Shown here: positions 58,795 to 64,000 of the stretch, piece by piece
Layout of the letters: the number at the start of each line of letters is the position of its first letter
How positions within the stretch are numbered: position 1 is the first letter of the stretch
Assembly: GCF_001654835.1 (NCBI RefSeq)
Contig: NZ_LXEP01000029.1
Span: 162,207-226,206, forward strand
From: Buttiauxella gaviniae ATCC 51604
GTDB lineage: Bacteria; Pseudomonadota; Gammaproteobacteria; Enterobacterales; Enterobacteriaceae
DNA: 64,000 bases
Direction: 5' to 3'
Program-made: the position numbers and the translations under genes
Notes under the pieces: model-generated
What the model saw: only the letters and a program-made list of their open reading frames with translations
Databases searched by the model: none
What the model was told of the DNA's origin: nothing

Positions 58795-60181
58795 TCAGGC
58801 TCTCATGAGTGTGTTGAATCAGAGGGGACAGGAAGTACTCAATAACTCGACGGCTACCCGTTTTTATTTCGATTGAGGCGCTCATGCCCGGTCGCAGTGT
58901 CGAGGGCTCTCCATCGATATCCATCGTTTTGTGGTCAAGTTTGATGTGAATTGCGTATTGAGAATTCTGCGGTTTCTGTGCGTTATCGCTATGGCCTGAT
59001 TGCGTGCTTTCGGCTGCATTGCTGGTTCCTGCATTCATTGCATCGCGCGAAACATAAGTCACTTCACCCTGCATCATGCCGTATTTGGTGTAGTCAAATG
59101 CCTCGATTTTCACAGCGGCATGCTGGCCTTTGTGCACAAAACCGATGTCTTTGTTTTCAACGATTGCTTCGATCTCGACCTGATTTTGCTTGGGTACGAT
59201 GACCATCAGCGGCTGGGCAGCCGTTACTACGCCACCAACCGTATGTACCGCTAATTGTTGTACCGTGCCGTCAACCGGGGCGGTGAGCTGAAGTTGAGTT
59301 TTATGGGCGCCGGCTCGTTGCACATCCTGATGTGCTTCGGCCTGCTGGCGTAACCCGTCATTGAGCTCATCCTCGGTTTTCTTACGAGTATCGGCGATAA
59401 ATGAATCGCGCTGGTGGCGTGCATCGGCAAGTTTGCCTTCCAACTCAATTTTGTCCTGCTCTTTTTCCTGCCATGAAGTGACCGACACGTCATGGTTTTG
59501 GGCCAGATCTTTATAATTTTGTGCCCGCTCACGGACAATCGGTAATTGCTGGCTGTAACGGGCAATTTCCCCATCCAGATCTCTTAGCCTGCTTTCTACA
59601 TTCTGCCACTGGCTGGAAAGATGCTCACGGGCGTCAGCGACCTTTTCTGGCGTGATGTTTTCTATATCGCTCAGTCCAATAAATTGATGAGCGGTAATTG
59701 ATTCCAGCAAGGCACGCGAACGTGCAACCTGCAAGGCAGCGTTATCCTGGCCAACTTCCGCGCGCATTTTTTCATGGTCGATAATTTGCGTATCAAGCAG
59801 CAGCAGTGGTTCACCGGCATGCACGGTTTGCCCATCGGTAACAAAGATATGTTGAACGCGTGCGGTTTCCACAGAGGCAATGGTTTTAGCGTGACTTGAG
59901 GGAATGATTTTCCCGCTGGCGGAAACAATAATGTCGACCCTACCCAATACCGACCACAGCACCAGGAAAACGATTAACACCATAAGCAGGCGCGCCGTCC
60001 AGCGAGCGGTTGGTGAAACGGGGGCAAGCTGTAATGCCAGGGCCGCCGGAAGAAATTCTGCTTCGTCTGCTTTCAAAGCCGGTGGAGTGAGTGAGTGGCG
60101 CTGCTTCCAGAAAAACGCAAAGTGAGAACGGTAGCGTTTCATCAATTCGCACCAGGCGCTGTAGCGGAGTTTGAGGCTCAT
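58784..60181 (-). CDS. HlyD-family periplasmic adaptor of the secretion system
   Basis: A 465-residue membrane-fusion protein: short cytoplasmic N-terminus, one membrane helix (about 63-83), an extended coiled-coil and lipoyl domain, and a C-terminal beta-barrel (LRPGMSASIEIKTGSRRVIEYFLSPL). It links the ABC ATPase to the outer-membrane channel. Its ATG overlaps the ATPase stop by 4 bases (ATGA). A TTG start two codons earlier lies too near the AGAGG box. The relatively short N-terminus is typical for RTX exporters. Confidence 0.92.
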   Translation of the reverse strand: MSLKLRYSAWCELMKRYRSHFAFFWKQRHSLTPPALKADEAEFLPAALALQLAPVSPTARWTARLLMVLIVFLVLWSVLGRVDIIVSASGKIIPSSHAKTIASVETARVQHIFVTDGQTVHAGEPLLLLDTQIIDHEKMRAEVGQDNAALQVARSRALLESITAHQFIGLSDIENITPEKVADAREHLSSQWQNVESRLRDLDGEIARYSQQLPIVRERAQNYKDLAQNHDVSVTSWQEKEQDKIELEGKLADARHQRDSFIADTRKKTEDELNDGLRQQAEAHQDVQRAGAHKTQLQLTAPVDGTVQQLAVHTVGGVVTAAQPLMVIVPKQNQVEIEAIVENKDIGFVHKGQHAAVKIEAFDYTKYGMMQGEVTYVSRDAMNAGTSNAAESTQSGHSDNAQKPQNSQYAIHIKLDHKTMDIDGEPSTLRPGMSASIEIKTGSRRVIEYFLSPLIQHTHESLNER

Positions 60182-62346
60182 ACGCAAGCCTCTCTTACCG
60201 GACCTTGTTGCAGAGTATATAAATGTGCGTAGATCCCACCGGCGTGTTGAACCAGTTCATCATGATGACCGACTTCGGCAATCTCTCCGCGCTCCATCAC
60301 CACGATGCGGTTGGCTTCACGCACCGCAGAGAGGCGATGCGCAATGATCAATACTGTTCGGCCTTCACAGATGCGGCGCATATTATCCTGAATGATTTTT
60401 TCGGACTCATAATCCAGCGCGCTGGTGGCTTCATCAAAAATCAAAATACGTGGGTTTGAGATTAAGGCGCGGGCAATGGCAATGCGCTGGCGCTGGCCGC
60501 CAGACAAACCGGTGCCGTGCTCGCCGACCATGGTGTCGTAGCCTTCCGGTAACTCACAAATAAACTCATGCGCTCCGGCAAGTTGGGCGGCTTCTATTAC
60601 TGCTTCAATCGGCAGCGTCGGGTTAGTCAGCGCGATATTGGCGCGAATCGAGCGGTTAAACAGGTTGTTTTCTTGCTGCACCACACCAATTTGATGCCGC
60701 AGAGACGTGGTGTTTATCACCGCGAGATCGTGCCCGTCCAGTAACACGCGCCCGCGTTCGGGGATGTACAGGCGTTGCACCAGCTTGGTAAGAGTGCTCT
60801 TCCCTGAACCCGAACGGCCGACAATACCAATGACTTCGCCGGGTTTAACCGTGAGGCTCACCTGGCGCAATACTTCGGATGCATCCGGGCGATAGCGGAA
60901 TGAGACCTTATCGAACTCGATTGCCCCGGACAGCCGTGGCAGCCGCGATTTCTGATCAACAACTTCAGGGTGAGTATTTAAAATATCGCCAAGTCGACTC
61001 ATTGAAATACCGACTTGCTGAAAATCATTCCATAACTGTGCAAGACGCAAAATGGGCTGTGAGACCTGGCCGGAGAGCATGTTGAATGCTACGAGTGCAC
61101 CTACGGTGAGTTGGTTATCGATAACCAGGCTTGCACCTATCCACATGATAGCGGCGGTCACCAGCTTACTGATCAACGTAATTCCACCGTTGGCGATGGT
61201 CGAGATATTGGTGGCTGAAAGTCCAGAGGTCACATAGCCCGCCAGTTGGTCATCCCAGTTCTTAACCCAGCGCGGCTCAACGGCCATGGCTTTTACGGTG
61301 TCGATATTGCTGATGGTCTCAACGAGGAACGACTGGTTTTCCGCCGATTTATTGAATTTTTCATTGAGCCGACGGCGCAGCACGGGTGTGAACACCAGCG
61401 ATAGAAAAACATAGAGCGGGATCGATGCAATCACGATAAGTGTCAACTTAACGCTGTAGCTGAACATTACGGCGAGGAAGACGAACGAGAAAAGAATATC
61501 GAGTACGACGGTGATGGCATTGCCCGTCAGAAACGAACGGATATTTTCCAGCTCTCGCACACGCGCTACCGAATCCCCAACGCGCCGGCTCTGGAAATAA
61601 GCAATCGGCAGGTTAAGCATATGGCGGAATAGACGCGCGCCGAGTTCCACATCAAGCTTGCTGCTGGTATGTGCAAATACCCAAGTGCGGATCCCGCTTA
61701 ATAAAGCTTCAAAGATATTTGCTGCCACCAGGCCAATGGCAACCACATGAAGGGTTTTCATGGCATGGTTAACCAAAACTTTATCCATCACCACCTGAAA
61801 GAAAAGTGGGGTGGCTAAGCCGATTAACTGCAACACCAGGGAAATGAGCATTATTTCCCCTAAAATTCGCCGGTATTTAATCAATGCCGGAATAAACCAG
61901 GTGAAATCGAATTTAGCTAATGTTCCTGTGAAATTTACTTTGCTTGCGAAGTAAATAACTTCACCCGTCCAAACCTCGGGTAACTCATCGATGGAAATAA
62001 ACTCAGGAGGGCAGTTTTCATATTGAATCAGTAACCGTGGTTTGGCGACGTGATTATCACTATCACTCCCAGGGTCATATTTCCCCAGAATAAAATAACG
62101 GCCATCACGATTCTGGCCTACGGCCGGTAGTGCAGCTTTATCCATTCGGCGTGCATCCTGGCGCACCACCTTTGTTTTAAGTCCTAACTCCTGTGCCGCC
62201 AATAAAATTGCTCGTTGGCCAAACACGGGCTGCCCGTTGGGGGATATCTCAAGATGACCGGCAAATTTATGCTGAAGGTTTATTTTGTCAACAGCGACCT
62301 GATGAAAGGAGCCAATTACCTGCAAACAGAAAAAACCGCTATCCAT
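60178..62346 (-). CDS. Type I secretion ABC transporter, HlyB-like with inactive C39-like domain
   Basis: A 722-residue HlyB/LapB-type exporter. The N-terminal C39-peptidase-like domain reads DSGFFCLQVI where active peptidases have DCGAACLAMI, so the catalytic Cys is Ser3. It therefore serves as a non-cleaving substrate-binding domain, as in RTX exporters. Six membrane helices follow (about 155-430; KFDFTWFIPALIKYR is HlyB-like). The ATPase has Walker A GRSGSGKST, LSGGQRQR and [11 protein letters not shown]. The ribosome site is weak. It is the first gene of the operon and divergent from a large repeat protein, its presumed substrate. Confidence 0.92.
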   Translation of the reverse strand: MDSGFFCLQVIGSFHQVAVDKINLQHKFAGHLEISPNGQPVFGQRAILLAAQELGLKTKVVRQDARRMDKAALPAVGQNRDGRYFILGKYDPGSDSDNHVAKPRLLIQYENCPPEFISIDELPEVWTGEVIYFASKVNFTGTLAKFDFTWFIPALIKYRRILGEIMLISLVLQLIGLATPLFFQVVMDKVLVNHAMKTLHVVAIGLVAANIFEALLSGIRTWVFAHTSSKLDVELGARLFRHMLNLPIAYFQSRRVGDSVARVRELENIRSFLTGNAITVVLDILFSFVFLAVMFSYSVKLTLIVIASIPLYVFLSLVFTPVLRRRLNEKFNKSAENQSFLVETISNIDTVKAMAVEPRWVKNWDDQLAGYVTSGLSATNISTIANGGITLISKLVTAAIMWIGASLVIDNQLTVGALVAFNMLSGQVSQPILRLAQLWNDFQQVGISMSRLGDILNTHPEVVDQKSRLPRLSGAIEFDKVSFRYRPDASEVLRQVSLTVKPGEVIGIVGRSGSGKSTLTKLVQRLYIPERGRVLLDGHDLAVINTTSLRHQIGVVQQENNLFNRSIRANIALTNPTLPIEAVIEAAQLAGAHEFICELPEGYDTMVGEHGTGLSGGQRQRIAIARALISNPRILIFDEATSALDYESEKIIQDNMRRICEGRTVLIIAHRLSAVREANRIVVMERGEIAEVGHHDELVQHAGGIYAHLYTLQQGPVREACV

Positions 62347-62407
62347 GGGATACCGCCGACGGTAAAGAAGTCATATTTATTAACAAACCAGTCATTATTG
62401 TAGGATA

Positions 62408-62473
62408 TATACCCAAAATAACTCGAGTTGCAGGAACGCTAACGTACATGCAACTTGAAGTATTACGGGTATA
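62408..62473. repeat. Short ERIC derivative (copy G)
   Basis: About 66 bp, keeping the TATACCCAAAATAACTCGAG end and a CAACTTGAAG...GGGTATA end, with the core deleted. It lies just upstream of the secretion operon. Confidence 0.7.
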
Positions 62474-62953
62474 AAATATGCGCGATTAAATATCACAGGC
62501 ACTGAATGTTGTCAAAATGCCATGCTCATAAAAAATAAGTAAAATTAGACATTTGCGAATTATATTATGCCTCGGTTACGTTGCGAAGTAGTACCTTGCT
62601 TGTAACTTTACTGATAAATAAATATAGTTTTTTTTAAGTTATCACTCATTGATTAGTGATAATTGAACAGAAAAAACACAAAATCTTTTGCTTTAGTAAA
62701 TACCAATTAATACTTGTAAGTATTATGTTACTTTGAAATGTTACTATTTAATGTGTTGTGTTGAATTTTCCAGCAAAAATAAAAGCTGCTGGTAATGATG
62801 TTGATTGATAATATTTATATGAACTCATCTTTTTCTTTCAATCACTTAAAGGATGTGTGCGCTATTAACCTTTAACCGCCTGCCACGATACTTATATTGC
62901 AGGTGGTTATTCATTTCTAATAAATATTATCCATTCCGGTAAGAGGTCACGCT
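62474..62953. promoter_or_regulatory. AT-rich control region of the secretion locus
   Basis: About 480 bp without an open frame, between ERIC copy G and the repeat protein. Two inverted repeats stand out: TTATCACT-N8-AGTGATAA (62639-62662) and TAATACTT-GT-AAGTATTA (62708-62725). The high AT content is typical of H-NS/Hha-silenced surface-protein promoters. No specific promoter was fixed. Confidence 0.5.
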
Positions 62954-64000
62954 GTGCCTGATTCCATACAAAATACCCCCCCCATGCCCGACCTTAATTC
63001 AATTGGTTCATGGAGCAAATCTGATTACGAACTGCTGACCGCAGATTTTGTCAGCAAGATGACTGCAGACCAAATTCATGCCATGAGTCATACCTCGTGG
63101 ATGCCGGACGCTACAGCGGCTGGATTTACACCTGAAATGGTGGCGAGTATCAATATCAGCATGTCCTGGTTTGCACCTGGATGGTTTAACCATCTCAGCA
63201 CCGAAGCATTACATGGGCTGACACAAAAGCAGATGAATGAGTTAACTACCAATACTCTTTGTGGCCTGGACAACGCTCATCTGGGGGCATTTACACCCGA
63301 TCAGGTAGCGAATATCCAGGTGAATTTTTACTGGTTCACGCCTGATTTTTTAAACAGTCTCAATCAGCAGGCTTTTGCCGCTATTACTTCGGCTCATCTT
63401 AATGAGATACCGAGGGGGAATTTCGGCGCACTAAGTCACGCTCAACTCTCCAGTATCACAGCTGAAAACCTCAAAGACCTGAAGGACTCACATCTGTGGG
63501 TGTTAAACGCGGGGCAGGTTAACGCCATTTCACACCTTGATGCCTTCAGTAGCGCCCAGTTTGGGCTGCTTAATATTTCCGAACTTTCAGTTTCAACGTT
63601 AAAAAATCTGACGAAAAATTCGTATTCCGCACTCACTGCCGGCCAGCTTGATGGAATAAGTAACGATAAATTTGCCGTACTGAATCTTTCAGAGCTTTCA
63701 ACATCTACTATTGGCGCAATGAGTCAGGCGGTTTATCAAAAGCTGACTCCTGAGCAGATTGCTACTTTAAGCTCTGAGCAAATCCATGCGATGGCCCACA
63801 CGTCATGGATATCTGATGCCACGGCCAGCGCCTTTACTCCGGAACAGATACAAAGCATTAATATCGGTATGAACTGGTTTAGCGCAGGATGGTTGAACAA
63901 CCTGAGCCTTGAAACATTGCAGGCGATGACGCCTGTTCAGGCCGGTCAGATTTCCACCACCACACTTGCGGCTCTGGATAGCGAACACCTGCATGCTTTT
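62954..64000 (+). CDS. Large octapeptide-repeat protein, probable type I secretion substrate (partial)
   Basis: An open frame runs 349 codons to the window end and continues beyond. It starts with GTG at 62954, with AGAGG 7 bases upstream. No N-terminal signal peptide is seen, as expected for a substrate with a C-terminal type I signal. After about 27 residues the sequence is built from octapeptides of form [L/I/M/F]-[T/S]-x-x-x-[I/L/V/F]-x-x, often with Gln at position 5 (MTADQIHA, FTPDQVAN, LTAGQLDG, LTPEQIAT, LSSEQIHA). About 29 such units are visible. They are broken by spacers HTSW..DATA (14 residues with the preceding Met) and a WF..GW.N-type segment (15 residues). The whole block recurs exactly 236 residues (708 bases) later. 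No function can be assigned; an adhesin or large surface protein is likely. Confidence 0.82.
   Translation, partial: MPDSIQNTPPMPDLNSIGSWSKSDYELLTADFVSKMTADQIHAMSHTSWMPDATAAGFTPEMVASINISMSWFAPGWFNHLSTEALHGLTQKQMNELTTNTLCGLDNAHLGAFTPDQVANIQVNFYWFTPDFLNSLNQQAFAAITSAHLNEIPRGNFGALSHAQLSSITAENLKDLKDSHLWVLNAGQVNAISHLDAFSSAQFGLLNISELSVSTLKNLTKNSYSALTAGQLDGISNDKFAVLNLSELSTSTIGAMSQAVYQKLTPEQIATLSSEQIHAMAHTSWISDATASAFTPEQIQSINIGMNWFSAGWLNNLSLETLQAMTPVQAGQISTTTLAALDSEHLHAF

Noticed and set aside
63442..63994. Minus-strand open frames within the repeat-protein gene (63-64 codons)
   Set aside because: They are antisense to a continuous 349-codon frame with clear protein repeats. They share that periodicity only because the DNA repeats.

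Overview
The window is a chromosomal segment from a member of the Enterobacteriaceae. Protein after protein is close to its Escherichia coli counterpart, and the backbone follows the E. coli ybaY-to-copA order: ybaY, ybaZ, ffs, ybaA, pdeB (ylaB), ylaC, maa, hha-tomB, acrB-acrA/acrR, mscK, rsmS-priC, ybaN, apt, dnaX-ybaB-recR, htpG, adk, hemH, gsk, ybaL, fsr, ushA, ybaK, chiX, ybaP, copA. The order is not that of E. coli itself: aes (hemH-gsk gap) and ybaS-ybaT-cueR (after copA) are missing, and several blocks of extra genes sit between backbone genes. Many ERIC elements also point to this family. The genus cannot be fixed from the sequence alone.

Layout. 1-7.8 kb: ybaY, ybaZ and the 4.5S RNA gene, then an accessory block (secreted alkyl sulfatase with a divergent IprA-like regulator; a MocR-type YczR regulator divergent from a YczE-like membrane protein and a double-GNAT acetyltransferase), then ybaA. 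7.8-12.2 kb: the nitric oxide detoxification set norW-norV and divergent norR, inserted between ybaA and pdeB. The NorR sites and the sigma-54 promoter are intact, but the NorV diiron ligand Asp83 is replaced by Ala. 12.2-21.6 kb: pdeB, then a putative sugar or sugar-acid cluster (UTRA regulator, RspA/ManD-like dehydratase, PTS EIIBC), a methionine-type ABC operon headed by a 2-oxoglutarate oxygenase, and the zinc-responsive ribosomal protein pair ykgM-ykgO. 21.6-37.8 kb: core genes including the AcrAB efflux pump with its AcrR operator, MscK, and dnaX with its programmed frameshift. 37.8-40.7 kb: a LysR/pirin/cysteine-hydrolase module that splits ybaB from recR. 40.7-57.4 kb: recR, htpG, adk, hemH, gsk, ybaL, fsr, ushA, an AraC-GyrI regulator, ybaK, the ChiX small RNA, ybaP, and copA with a CueR promoter and a conserved frameshift signal.

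57.4-64 kb: a complete type I secretion operon (ABC ATPase, HlyD-type adaptor, TolC-type channel) divergent from the start of a very repetitive protein that runs off the window. Its 349 visible residues consist largely of an 8-residue repeat (hydrophobic-T/S-x-x-Q-hydrophobic-x-x) arranged in a 236-residue superrepeat. The protein has no N-terminal signal peptide and is the likely substrate of the adjacent exporter. This is the most unusual part of the window.

Seven ERIC-type elements, several small hairpin repeats, two programmed -1 frameshift signals (dnaX, copA) and small genes easily missed (rsmS, ykgO, chiX, ffs) are annotated separately. No tRNA, rRNA operon, CRISPR array, prophage or intact insertion sequence was seen.
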